Origin: Chromera velia
Taxonomy: Eukaryota; Sar; Chromeraceae
NCBI GenBank assembly: GCA_018398765.1
Contig: JAHBMJ010001040.1
Location: 73,657 to 117,426 of the forward strand
Direction: 5' to 3'
DNA: 43,770 nucleotides
Shown: positions 21,356 through 31,987 of the stretch, one piece after another
How the letters are laid out: every line of letters begins with the position of its first letter
Position numbering within the stretch: the first letter of the stretch is position 1
Position numbers and translations under genes: made by a program
Notes under the pieces: model-generated
Database searches by the model: none
What the model saw: the letters and a program-made list of their open reading frames with translations, nothing else
Told to the model about the DNA's origin: nothing

Positions 21356-22550
21356 TCATAAAAAGCTTTTAAGCCTTGATTGAGGCGCCGTTTGGCCGTT
21401 AGAAACACTAGAAATCAACCCTAAAAACCTAGTTTTTATAGGATAAACGGTGCACCTTATTTTACACCTGTTTTGCACCTGATTTAACTTTAAAGGTACA
21501 AACTTGTTTTTGCACCAGCACCAGCACCTTATGCACCTTTTTTCAGCTTTATCATTATCAGAAGTGCCCCTCTCGGTTGCACCTGCAACGCGTTGTGCGA
21601 TCTGTATTCTTATGTCAATAGGTGCTTTCTGCTTTATAATTTCGTACAGTTCTTTCAGCCTGTTCCGTTCCCTTTCTGTGTCCTTACATTCCGTCAGGAC
21701 ATGAACCTCATCTTTGATCATATGCAAGGGAGACAAACATTTATCGCACAGCCGTTCCGGTTGGGTTCTATCTATATCCCTCCCTGTGAAAGCCCTGAAA
21801 AGAGTATGGAAGCCTGCGGAGGACTGTAACAGACTCTTTGGCAGAGGTTCAACACTGCACTCTATCATTTCACTTCTTAAACGCCATTTCCTTTCACTCA
21901 AAAGGTGCATGGCCAAACGTTGTCTGGTCGGATTTTCTGATTGGAAAAGGGAGAGATTCGTAAGGCGGGGGAAAATTCCGTTTCTGTCTCTAATGTTTCT
22001 ACTTTCTTTTTTCAACCAGTCGGACAGCCAGGCACCCTCTACGATCTTTTTTGCCGCCCTTTTCGTTCTGCTCTTGCCCTTCCTTTTAAATTTATCCCCC
22101 ACCGTGCTTAGCAATGGAGGCCATAAAAGGGAGCAATCTAATGGAACGGTCAGCCATTTTACTGTCTTAACGAAGGGTTCATACGAGCCAGCCAAGCACT
22201 TATTCCACACTGCCTGGGGTAGAGCACGGTCGATCGATTTGATACATTGGATGAAGCCCCCACTCAACTTACCAAGTAGAGAACTGAATGGCTCAAGAGA
22301 GAGAGAGAGAGAGAGAGAGAAGGAAAGGCGAAACAAAGGAGTGATGGGAGAGACCAAAACAATATCGAACAAAACGTAACTGTAATGCATCGAGGTAGGC
22401 AACATCTGTCTTTCTTAGCAGGATCGTTTCCAGTCTATACAGCGCGACTGGCAGCCAGAAGGCCTTGAACAAAGTAATTTTAGAAAAGGGAGAAACAAAG
22501 CTTAGAGAAAAGAGAGTACCAAACACAGCCCCCAATGCCTTCTCTGCCAC
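21356..22550 (-). pseudogene. Second LINE: RT-connection and C-terminal CCHC-like knuckle
   Basis: The frames after RT (22550-22293, then 22405-21356) encode a helical region ending in RLCDKCLSPLHMIKDEVHVL then TEC, a C-x2-C...H-x4-C knuckle of the type found at the end of many LINE ORF2 proteins. A (GA)n microsatellite at 22296-22320 lies at the break between the two frames and may have caused it. The C-terminus is nearly identical to that of the fragment at 18966-19286. Confidence 0.8.
22296..22320. repeat. (GA)n microsatellite
   Basis: About 12 GA units lie inside the second LINE copy, at the boundary between two reading frames of its ORF2. Confidence 0.95.
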
Positions 22551-22598
22551 CTCAATGTGGGCTTCGACTGTCTTGCTAAGGTCCCCGCCCTCAAAAAC

Positions 22599-23960
22599 CT
22601 AGTTGCCCCAAAACTTATATTTACACACCGCTTCCACTGGTCTGCATTCATAAAGAAAAGGAGTTCGAGGCACTAGGTCGGGGTGGGGGGAGGAGAGACG
22701 CATAACTTTTGTCTTCTTTAAATTTACCTTCAGGCCGTGCTCCTTATAATAGTCCTCGAGGTGAGACAGGCGTTTCTGCAAATCTGAAGCACTGTGAGCA
22801 AACAGAACAAAGTCGTCAGCGTATCCGATGCTTTCGATTAAAATGTCAGACAGTCTGACAGGAGTCTCTCTATCAGTACCCCCAGCCGAGCTTTGATTCC
22901 TGTTTTTATTATCGGAGCTGACAGATTTATGCAGATTGTTGATGAAAAGAAGAAAGAGGAGAGGAGAGAGAGGATCGCTTTGTTTTACTCCTCCGCTTTC
23001 TGGAAAGCATTCTATTGCCCCATCCACCCGAGCCTTCACCTGACTATACAATAGTATACATCGAATGAATTATCCAAATATTAGCTTGGCTTACTCCTTC
23101 CTCCCTGAGCCTCTCTAACATTTTGACCCAAGGAACTGTATTAAACGCCTTGCTAAAATCTGATTCAACAAACGCAGCAATCAAAGGGCTTTTCTTCTTT
23201 TTGGAGCTAGAAATTAACAAAGACAGAGCAGCGAAGGCCTCCCTTGTCCTTACCCCTTATTTGAAGCCGAGCTGTCTTTTGTCAATTTTCATCTCCTTCC
23301 TGATCTTTGAGTCCATCAATAAAGTAAAAATCTTACCCAGAAGCCTCACAATGTGGATCGGGCGCCATTCGTTATAGTCGAGACTCGGTGGGCCCTTGGA
23401 GACGGGAGCAATGTGCAATACATTCCAGCGTTCAGGCCAAAAAGAAAAAAGGTGAAACAAATTGAAAAAGACAAAGAGCAGCAAGCAGGAAAGAGGAGAA
23501 AAACCAAAACATAACGAGAGGTGACAGGGGCCAACCCCATCCAAACCCAACGCCTTTTTTGGATTAATTTCTTTCAGACTGAGTGTTTCCTCAAATTTTG
23601 AATCATGTATATAGAGAAGGCGGGCTGAGAAGGAGGGGGGAAGGCCAGACCAACAGGTGCAGGCGGAAAACCAGGACTGTCGAAGACCCCTGCCCAGAAC
23701 TGAGTGAAGGAAGATGTAGTGGGTTTATTATCCCCTCCCCTCTGTGTTTTGATTTTCCTGTTCCATTGCCAAACTTTCAAGGGGTCAACTACTGTTTCTT
23801 TAGCTAGTCTCTCTGCTGTCTGTTGCTCAAGCTTACTCCTTTTTGCTACAAACAGTCGAGCTCTTTCCCTTCTCAGTTTGACATATTCTTTTCGCAGAGG
23901 GTGGGAAGGGTTTGGGACATGACATTGTTTTGCCTTTTCCTCGGCCTCCTTCACCTTCAA
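22599..23960 (-). pseudogene. Second LINE: linker and reverse transcriptase core, frame-broken
   Basis: The linker (23960-23574) includes FTQFWAGVFDSP, typical just before RT. RT motifs follow on the minus strand: GLDGVGP near 23545, PVSKGPPSLDYNEWRPIHIV near 23395, a QLGFK segment near 23260, motif A ESDFSKAFNTVPW near 23150, motif B GGVKQSDPLSPLLFLLFINN near 22980 and motif C YADDFVLF near 22820. The motif A and both motif C aspartates remain. A frame break lies near 23055, and motif B has Ser where Gly is usual (KQSDP for KQGDP). Confidence 0.88.
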
Positions 23961-24294
23961 ATGTATCAGGCGGCATTGTGGATCCCACTAAGCCTGACGG
24001 GTGCTCTGCTTTCTCCCAGACTGTTTTCTCTTCTTGGATGCCTTTCCACTGTCTACCACTGCACCCACTTTGCTGTCTGCCAGCCTAAGGCTTTCTTCTC
24101 AAGAAAGACCCAACTGTTCCAATTGCTCAAGATAAGAAGCCTTGCTGAGAGAGTTGGGGGGGGAAGCATTCTGAGGAGGAGGTGGTTGTGGGGGAGGGGG
24201 TAGTGGATCAGGGGGAGGTGGGATAGGAGGAACAACTTGACCTCCTTCACGCAGTTCGTTTATCCCTCTGTCAAACAGGCTGGGAAAAACCGTT

Positions 24295-25276
24295 TCAGAG
24301 TTGTAGCACCGCTCTGGCGAGAGGAATCATTTCGTCATCAGTCACCGGGGAAGTTCTATTTACAGTGAGGAGAGGGGGGAGAAAAGAGAAATTCTTTTCA
24401 TACATGGGGGCATGTGGAGGATCAGAAGACACAGGGGGGGGAGATGAATCAAGAAAAAAAGAAAGAGAAAGAACAATATGTTGTGGGGCAAAGTTAGCTT
24501 CCAGGTGTGAAGTGGCAGAGGACCAGGCTGTCAAAAGAAAAGGATCTATAAAAAAGTGATTAATCGCTGTTGTTTCTTCTCCTGCTTTAAAAAAGGTGCA
24601 CAGGCCCGGAAAGAAGACATCAATACCCAGCTTATCACATTTTAAGGATAAGCCGTGGAGAGGAATTAAGTTAGAGCGTTCACAAAGACGAATCAGCCAA
24701 TTCCCTTGCTCATTAGGTTGACTGTCATGGCTGCAGGCTGACAATCAAGAGGGCTTACAAGCATCAACTTCGTTCTCTTTTCTGCTTTCATCAGTGGGAT
24801 ATAGCATTCTTTCCTAAGTTAGCCCTTCCGGCATCTGAATCCCCAGCTTGCCGTTCATATCTAGGTTTATGTCCCCAACTAGGATATGTAAATCCTCGAG
24901 GGGTACCTGACATAGTGCATTGATCACACCCCCTCTTTCTCTGTTTCTTAGCTCCCTGTCTCTCTGTCTCAGGTCAGACCCTCTAGGTAGAAAGTACACA
25001 CCGAAAACATGGAGGACTCTCATGGCTGACTCCCCTCCTTCTGAGGGAGAAGGCACACGAAAGCATACTCACTGACAGATAGACCAGATTTTGACCCACC
25101 AGCTCACACCTTGGCTGCAGTTCATAAACTAAAGAATTCTTGACTAGGATGTATACACCCCCTGTCCTTGCTTCCCCGATGGTTGCGGCTTTCCTTCTCG
25201 ACCTTTGGAGAGCCTTTAAAGTTAGCTTCTGAAAGCCTGATCGATCCATGGCCTCTAGCCAGAGGGCCTTGCCCAC
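24295..25276 (-). pseudogene. Second LINE: endonuclease part, frame-broken
   Basis: Three overlapping or adjacent minus-strand frames carry endonuclease motifs: GGVYILVKNSLVYEL near 25150; FGVYFLPRG near 24990 and ILVGDINLDMNGKLG near 24870; then NEQGNWLIRLCERSNLIPLHG near 24700-24650 and TAINHFFIDPF near 24555. These match the GG-A-V, Y-P, GDFN and T-IDY segments of LINE endonucleases. The frame changes between pieces are real indels, so the gene is dead. Confidence 0.82.
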
Positions 25277-25585
25277 GACCGGCCATCATAGTATTCTTGT
25301 TTTTTCTAGGTGAGGCCCGGTACTGGCCACTGGGTCTTAGTCCACCCAGGAGCCCTACTTCCAAATTCTCATACAAACAAGAGCTGCGTTTCACTCCCAC
25401 AACTTTAGATCACCCAAGATTACCAGCCGTAATGCTTCCTCACGAAATGCAAGCACCGACAAATGGTCCTCCGAGAAAGGCTCAGTCTGACCTGCAGCAC
25501 AGATATGCAAAAATTCATAAAGTGGCTTACCTTCTGGCCACCCAGAGCTGGCCTCCTCATCCAGAAAGCCTTTCCAACTCCTCAT

Positions 25586-27630
25586 CTAGAGCTTGTTAGA
25601 ACGCACGCATGGAAAAGATTCAATGGAAGCTTTACTGGAGCAACTTCGTAGGCCCTTTTACGTGGAGATAGGCCGTGCCCTTCGTGATGGAAGATCGAAA
25701 TTGCCCTATCAGGGCAACCAGTAGAGTGAATATCATAAACCCAAGAAAAAACAAAGAAACCAATCCTCTGGGCTTTCGATAAAGCCTATTTTCATCGCTG
25801 GAGACTAGGCTGGAGAGCAAGTCTGTGTGATGGGAGAGAAGCAGCACTAGGTCGTGCTCTGATCAACTTGAAACATTCGACAGAAAGCCGATTTTGAGAG
25901 CCGATTTTAGATCGGCCAAGCATGTGACGGCCCCAGAAGGCAAACTATACATTGCGGACCAGGGCCCGGCCGGCCACCAAGGCCAAAAAGCACTTCCCGG
26001 CTGCGTGCTGATCCATTAAAATGCCGATCTGAAAAATTCTCAGTCAGGTCTTCAGAAAGTTCTCCTCCAGTCAGAAAGTCGGGTCAACAAAATGGGCCTC
26101 TATCCATAAAATCTCATTATCAAGCATTCCATTGGATTGTATTGGAAGGCTTAACAACGATAAAATCGTGTTCAGCTTATTGTTCCAGAACCTCATTTTT
26201 GGAAGGGTTACAGATTCGGGAGTTTCGTCCCCCTCCGGTATCTGTGTTGGCTGGACACCTCTGGTTACGAGTCTGGCAGTTCGTAGTAGTGGTTGCCTCG
26301 CGCAATACGGCGGCGGGTCATACAGATGTGCATGGACTAATTATAACCCGCCGCCAGACCTTAACTGGCTCAAAAATTTCGAGGGGAAAAGGAACAGCCC
26401 TCTGTTCCCTTTTCCCTCCTGGACTCAAACCAACGACCCTAGGAGACGTCAATTCGCCTCTCTAGACTGTCTCTAGCTGCTTGGTGTAGAAAAAACGACT
26501 CCCAGACTCACAGAGAGTCCAAAGAACGGACGTTTGAGGTCTGACACCTGAACAGGCCAAAGTGGCCTTCCTGGACTCAGAAGTTTAGAAAGGGCTGTGG
26601 TACATCAATGATGATAAAATGCATACCAACACGCTCCATCTGGTCCAGGTAACTTAGTTCCAACAGGGGATAAGGAATGGTTGATGCACTGTGGACTTCA
26701 ACTGACAAGTCTGCTCATGAACAGAAAGATACACTCCAGATGGCGCCCTATGTCAAATTGCTAGAAGGGCTTTTTCCTTCTTGAGCACTTTAAACCTGCA
26801 GCCATCGCACAAAGGTACTGCCCAACACTCATATGCTCCTATCTGGAGGGAAAGAGCAGGACAGAACCACTTACCGGGGGAGCTGGAGGTCGATTAATAC
26901 CCCTGAGACGCCAATTCTCCACAACAGGAACACAAAACAATCTCGCCTTCCCACAACCAGCAGACTCACCAGGAACTTATCCCGCTGGCCTGGGAGGATG
27001 ACAACAGACACGAGCCACTAGACAAAATGGCTGGGGATCGATTCTGTGGCCTCTTGATAGAAAGAAGGAATGTTGCTTTAGAGGCCTGGGAGGTACTTTC
27101 CTGACTGGTCCAGACTGGTCCCCCAGGAGCTGCCAGACACGCCAAAGCAGATCAACTGCACCACAAGACTTCACCTCGACACAGAAGCAAGCTGTTTAGT
27201 ACTAAGAGAGCGGAATTGTGCCAGTTTGACCATCGGTATTGCTCTACACAACAAGGTAGACAGGAAGCAACGAGAGGACGAAATGACCTTTCTCTGTGTG
27301 TTGGTATGCTTTTTGAGCATTCTGAGCACAATTTCGGGATTTTGAGAGTGGCTCCGGAAAGTTTTGGCCCAAATTCTTGCATTAACGCACTCAATGGCCT
27401 CTGGGGACCAATTTGGTACCTTTTTAGGCCCTGGGCGCCGCCGGAATCACGCGGACCGGCTTAACCGGCTTAAAAATTTCAGACCCTTCTAATTGGTCCA
27501 TGCACATCTGTAAAACCACCTTCCGCATTGCGCGGTGCAAAGGAGTTGTACGACAACTAGAAGGGTTGCCGGACTGGTTTGGATTGCTCAATCAGGTCAG
27601 TTCGTTTTATGTCGTTCCAGCAGCAACAGG
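25586..27630. other. Gene-poor stretch with dispersed inverted and direct repeats
   Basis: No supported coding region. AGCCGATTTT occurs at about 25886 and 25898. A 17-nt word at 26321-26337 (TACAGATGTGCATGGAC) recurs inverted at 27496-27512, with further similarity next to it (CGCGCAAT versus ATTGCGCG). A direct near-repeat (TTAACTGGCTCAAAAATTTC near 26363, TTAACCGGCTTAAAAATTTC near 27465) lies on the outer side. This suggests debris of a non-coding mobile element. Confidence 0.5.
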
Positions 27631-27634
27631 GGGG

Positions 27635-27703
27635 GGTGGACCCTCTCACAGGGGTACGAAACGACCGAATTTTGTACCCCTGGTAGAGGGGGGGGGTCCG
27701 ACC
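27635..27703. repeat. Long imperfect hairpin with G-rich base
   Basis: The left arm (27635-27657) ends in CAGGGGTAC. The right arm (27674-27703) starts with GTACCCCTG, a perfect 9-bp top stem. After two mismatches, CCCTCT pairs with AGAGGG, and after a bulged G run, GGTGGAC has a partner at GTCCGACC. The loop is 16 nt. A second small hairpin (CCTGCTTTGCAGG) follows directly. Confidence 0.7.
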
Positions 27704-28136
27704 TGCTTTGCAGGTTTGTATCCAAAATATATCTAGGAAACACTGTGTGATCGAAATTATGCCCTGTGTGAGTGGATGTTCTTACGGGCATGGAGGGGCA
27801 CTTCGTTTCAGTTAACACCACAATGTCTGCCTGGCAAGCGGCCAGCCACCGCTCGAGAGCTTTGCTTCATATGCGTGACCCCAGCTCCCCCATATTTACC
27901 GTTTTTGTTGTGAGTTTCCTTCTTCCTGAAGCCATGAAACCAGACCTTATATCGTAAGAAGGAGAGAAAGCATTGTGGGAGGGTGAGGATGCAGAAGGAA
28001 AGAGAAGAGAGGGGGAGGACGGCTGAAAGACCGATAGAGGGATTAAAGAGGTTGCGGCGGGGCACACCAGTGGGACAGAGGCAGAAGCACATGCAGAAGC
28101 CAAAGCAGAAGAGCAAGAAGAAAAAGAAACAGAAGC

Positions 28137-28370
28137 AGAAGAAAAAGAAGAAGAAGAAGAAGAAGAAAAAGAAGAAAAAGAAAAAGAAGAAGAAAAAGAA
28201 AAAGAAGAAGAAAAAGAAAAAGAAGAAGAAAAAGAAGAAAAAGAAGAAAAAAAAAAGAAAAAGAAAAAGAAGAAAAAGAAGAAGAAAAAGAAGAAGAAAA
28301 AGAAAAAGGAAGAAAAAGAAGAAAAAAAAGAAGAAGAAAAAGAAGAAAAAAAAGAAAAAAAAAAAGAAGA
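28137..28370 (+). repeat. 234-nt uninterrupted purine tract, (GAA)n/(AAG)n-like
   Basis: Every base from 28137 to 28370 on this strand is A or G, mostly GAA and AAAG words. Purine-rich sequence continues with few interruptions to about 28406. It is open in several frames (Lys/Glu on one strand, Phe/Ser on the other), but I regard those as artefacts. Such tracts can form triplex (H-DNA) and tend to expand. Confidence 0.95.
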
Positions 28371-29242
28371 TGAAGAAGAAGGAGAAGAGGAAGAGGAGGA
28401 AGAGGACGACGACACTGTAACCGGAGGGGGGGGAAGGTCGGAAGGAGAACCTGCATGACGCTTTTATCGGTCTTCACACTTTCTGAGTCTGTATGCTTCC
28501 CTGCGACCAGCCCAGAAGGCATACACCAGACGCTTTTCATCTTTTTTTAGTTGATCTACGCTTAATATCTATATGAAGTCAGAAGCGCCCCTCCTCCAAA
28601 AATCATATTTTCTTCTCTTTCCTTTTCCAGGGTTGCCAACTTTTTTGGTGGTAGACAAGCTTCATTACCGGTAACCAGTAATTACTGGCAGAGTTTGCTG
28701 GGAGTCGGAAAAGACTTTGCAAAATTCTAACAATCACTCATACTCCCTTATAGGTCAATCAATTAATCATAGGTAACACAATCCGAAGAAGTGCTTTTAC
28801 TGTCCAGTTGCAACTGGCAGTATGCAAGGTGTAAGATAGTCACTAGGTCAAGTGATACATACCGGTCGATCTTATGATATATATTATTAATTGTATTGAT
28901 ACAGATCAGAATACAGATACAAATGGATCAAACAGAACAAAGACACAAGCAAGAGGAAGTCTCTTCATGTTGTTGTGAACAGTATTAACTTTTATAAGGT
29001 GTAAACTCTGGATGAGTATGCCTTAGGAGCCGACTATGCTAAGTACTGCTAAGTCGTTACTCGTCTCTTACTTTGATCGCTTTCAAACGACGGCCCAAGG
29101 CCTGATACAGAGAAATAGAACAGTAGGAGATAGAACAGAGTCAATTTAAGGAAAAAGGAGTAGCTGTTAAAACTTTATGTCACTTTAATATAGGGGTGAT
29201 CGAAGCAGTTAAAATATAATTGAAATTATAGTACATTATAAA

Positions 29243-29273
<31 letters not shown>

Positions 29274-30313
29274 TTTTTGTTAATAGGCTTTTCAAATATT
29301 AATAAACACTTAAAAACATGTTTTTGAAGGTTGGTACCACAGGCGAAATTTTTTTTTGACCCTATAATTTTTTTTTTTGTCGGTAAAAGGAAGGTAGACT
29401 GAGGCCATTACCGGTTACCGGCAATTGCCGGTAGACTACACCTGTTACCGACCAGAAAAGTAACCCTATCCCTTTCTGCCCCTCACTGCACGAATTCTTA
29501 CAAAAAAGCGTGAGCCTCCATGTATGAGGGCTCGGTCCTCCTCGTCCCTGTTATCAGAAGATCTAGAAGAAGAGAAGGAAGAATCAGAGACAGAAGAAGA
29601 GGAAGAAGAGGAAGGCGAAGACAGAAAATCACGTTCATGTCTCCTCCTACGGCGTTCTCTTTCTTATTATCTGTCTTCACGCAGCTCTCGTCGAGGGACA
29701 GATTTGAGATTCTTTCCATTTAGGGGATTATTGCAGCACCTATTTTTGAGACAGCCGTAACTGACGCAGGGTCTCGCTGGGAGAGATTCCGACCCTCTAG
29801 TGCATGTGCATCTGGATGATAGACGACATCCGCCTGCTGACTCAGAGGCCTTGCTAGGATAGACGACAATGATCGTACAACATATACGCAAATGATAATT
29901 AATTAAAATAATTGAAACCTATTTGAAGGCCATACAACTTACATAAAATTATAACTTAACAGTCTTTGTTACTTAACTTAGTACTCAAACTAGTACTCAA
30001 ATTGTGTAGTATTTGAGTCTGATAGTGATATACACATGATTTGGTACTGAGGTGACTGGGCGTCAGCTAAAAAAAAAGAGAGATTCCGTTAAACCCTTTA
30101 CTTTTATTAGTCTTTTAACTTTTTTTTAAATTCACAGCTAAAGTCACAAACTAGGTTGTTGCAGCCTCCTCAGTTGTCAATGACCTAGAGTCCTCCTAGA
30201 CCTAGAGTAAACTAAGTCGCCTCGCAACTGAGATTAAAATCTCCTATCACAAGATCGAGTCGTTGACCTGTCTGTTTATGTTTTACTCTGAGTCATTGAC
30301 AGTCGGTTGGTTT
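28371..30313. other. Gene-poor A/T-rich stretch with paired palindromes
   Basis: No supported gene. CCAGTAATTACTGG (28675-28688) and ACCGGCAATTGCCGGT (29417-29432) are perfect palindromes, each preceded by CATTACCGG. Between them lies A/T-rich DNA with a (TA)n run at 29246-29272. A short frame near 29520 with a Glu-rich run has no further support. Confidence 0.5.
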
Positions 30314-30361
30314 AAAAAAGAAAAGAAAGAAAGAAAAAAAGAAAGAAAAAAAGAAAGAAAG

Positions 30362-30410
<49 letters not shown>

Positions 30411-30710
30411 AAGAAAGAAAGAAAGAAAGAAAAAAAGAAAGAAAAGAAAGCAAAAAAGATAGTAGGAAAGAAAAAAAGACAGTAAAAAAGAAAGAAAGAC
30501 AACACCAAAGAAAGAAAGACAACAAAGAAGAAAGAAAGATAACAAAGAAGAAAGAAAGACAGTAGAAAAGAAAGAAATGCAGCAAGGAAAAACACCTAAA
30601 AAGACAGCAAGAAAGACAGCCAGAAGAAAAGAAAGACAGAAGAGAAGAAACAAAGACATCAAGTTGTCTTTCAAAAAACGAAAAAGAAAGAAAGACAACC
30701 CCCCGGAATT
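30314..30710 (+). repeat. (GAAA)n, poly-A (47 A) and decaying GAAAGACA-type repeats
   Basis: A pure purine run covers 30314-30450 and contains 47 consecutive A at 30362-30408. It then decays to 30710 into units such as AAGAAAGAAAGACA. A long A tract could mark the 3' tail of a retroposed element on this strand, but I see no element upstream that would supply one. Confidence 0.9.
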
Positions 30711-31987
30711 AATTAAGAAATAGCCAGTAAAAAACGAAAGACAGAAAAAAAAATATATACGACAAAAACGTACAAAATTTGGTCAAAATAAAAAGAAAGA
30801 CATCGCGGCCATTGCGTATCAAAATTAAATTTACACTTCATCCAAACTATCAGATCGAGCGCCCAACTTTCTATGAGGAGTGGATTTGATATTATCCAAG
30901 TTAAAAACACTTCTTCCAAAGTAACTCCAACACTCTCAATCATTTTGCTGATAAAGCAAAACATCGCGAGTTCCTCACAACTCATCAGATTGGTCTAGGC
31001 CATCAACTCACTCAAAACCCTTGAAAGGCATTACGTGTTTTAGCTAGATTCTACCTGGAATCAGATAGGTGGACCGCGACAAGGTTAAACAACTGTTGTT
31101 TAATCAAGTGTTGTACAAGCGTTGTTTATGTGTTGTGCAACTCTAGGCGTAACCTAGGGTGCAACTGTTGTTAGAATAAGATAAGATTAATATTATGGGT
31201 TGCCCCGCAGTCCACTGCCAGGCCCCGACTTCTTAAGTATTGTCAAGCTTGAAATTTTTCTTTTAGCTGACGCCTATATTTGATATTTGTTACCTGAGAA
31301 CTTGCCTCTCAATTAACTTGGAATTATAACTTTCAAAGTTTTATTCAATAGTTTGTTTATCATAATATTTGATGATATGGTAGGTTCACCTCTATATTAA
31401 ACTTTGCCTCTGGGTTTGCTTTTAATGGCCCATCATGCCGTCCATGCAACCACTTGAACACTGTCAATTTATCTGAAAACTATAAATCTAGGTAGCTTTT
31501 AATTGTAGCCTAAGTATTCAAAGTTGACTACGGCCTTGATTATATGAATATATAGAATGCTTTAGAATGCTTAACTCAGCTAGCTAGTAATTGAACTGAG
31601 AGAATCGATCAATCAATAATTGCGCAGACAGGCAGCCCAGTAGACTGCAAAGGATTGCTGAGAACACTTCTCGATCCATCAATTGGATCCCTTGTTGCAC
31701 CTAGTGTTGCACTGTGTAGAAAAAATGTCTATCCAGCTAGCGCCTTGCACGGATGGTTTCTACACGGGACCGCGGGCAAAACCCGGAACATCACTGCTAT
31801 GCTGTGCTATGCTACGTCCGCGTCTCGCAGCAACCATCATGTCGGTCCACCACATGCCGCCACATACACGTCATTCTTCAAAATTGACTTGCACGACCTG
31901 GCACCCTCCCACAATGTAGTCTGCACAAAGCCCTTTCTCACCAGCATCCAGACTCAGATACGGTGCCCAGAACATTCCGGCTGCTTT
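30711..31987. other. Gene-poor stretch
   Basis: No supported gene. Near 31087-31163 the words TGTTGT and ACAAC recur several times at short spacing, a possible minor repeat. The plus-strand frame at 31655-32302 lies largely opposite the better-supported minus-strand gene and has poor protein-like composition. Confidence 0.4.

Larger units (their letters stand above)
21356..25585 (-). mobile_element. Degenerate LINE of a second family (endonuclease, RT, C-terminal knuckle; no RNase H)
   Basis: Read on the minus strand, pieces of one ORF2 follow in proper order from about 25585 to 21356, but in different frames because of indels. The 5' limit is uncertain; endonuclease-like sequence is clear from about 25276 and possible from 25585. 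Towards the 3' end the reverse strand has GGTGCA-type words (21450-21540) shared with the fragment at 18966-19430. No RNase H follows the knuckle, unlike the element at 213-8494. A CR1/Jockey-like position is plausible, but clade assignment needs a tree. Confidence 0.88.

Noticed and set aside
25632-25847. Minus-strand frame with a hydrophobic stretch, possible membrane protein
   Set aside because: Only 71 codons next to a LINE 5' end, with no supporting features; hydrophobicity alone is not enough.
27867-28540. Long Lys/Glu-rich (plus) and Phe/Ser/Leu-rich (minus) open frames
   Set aside because: They are translations of a purine simple repeat, open in several frames at once, with no other protein-like sequence.
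30263-30698. Lys-rich and Phe-rich open frames over the GAAA/poly-A tract
   Set aside because: Simple-repeat artefact; all frames of both strands stay open for the same reason.
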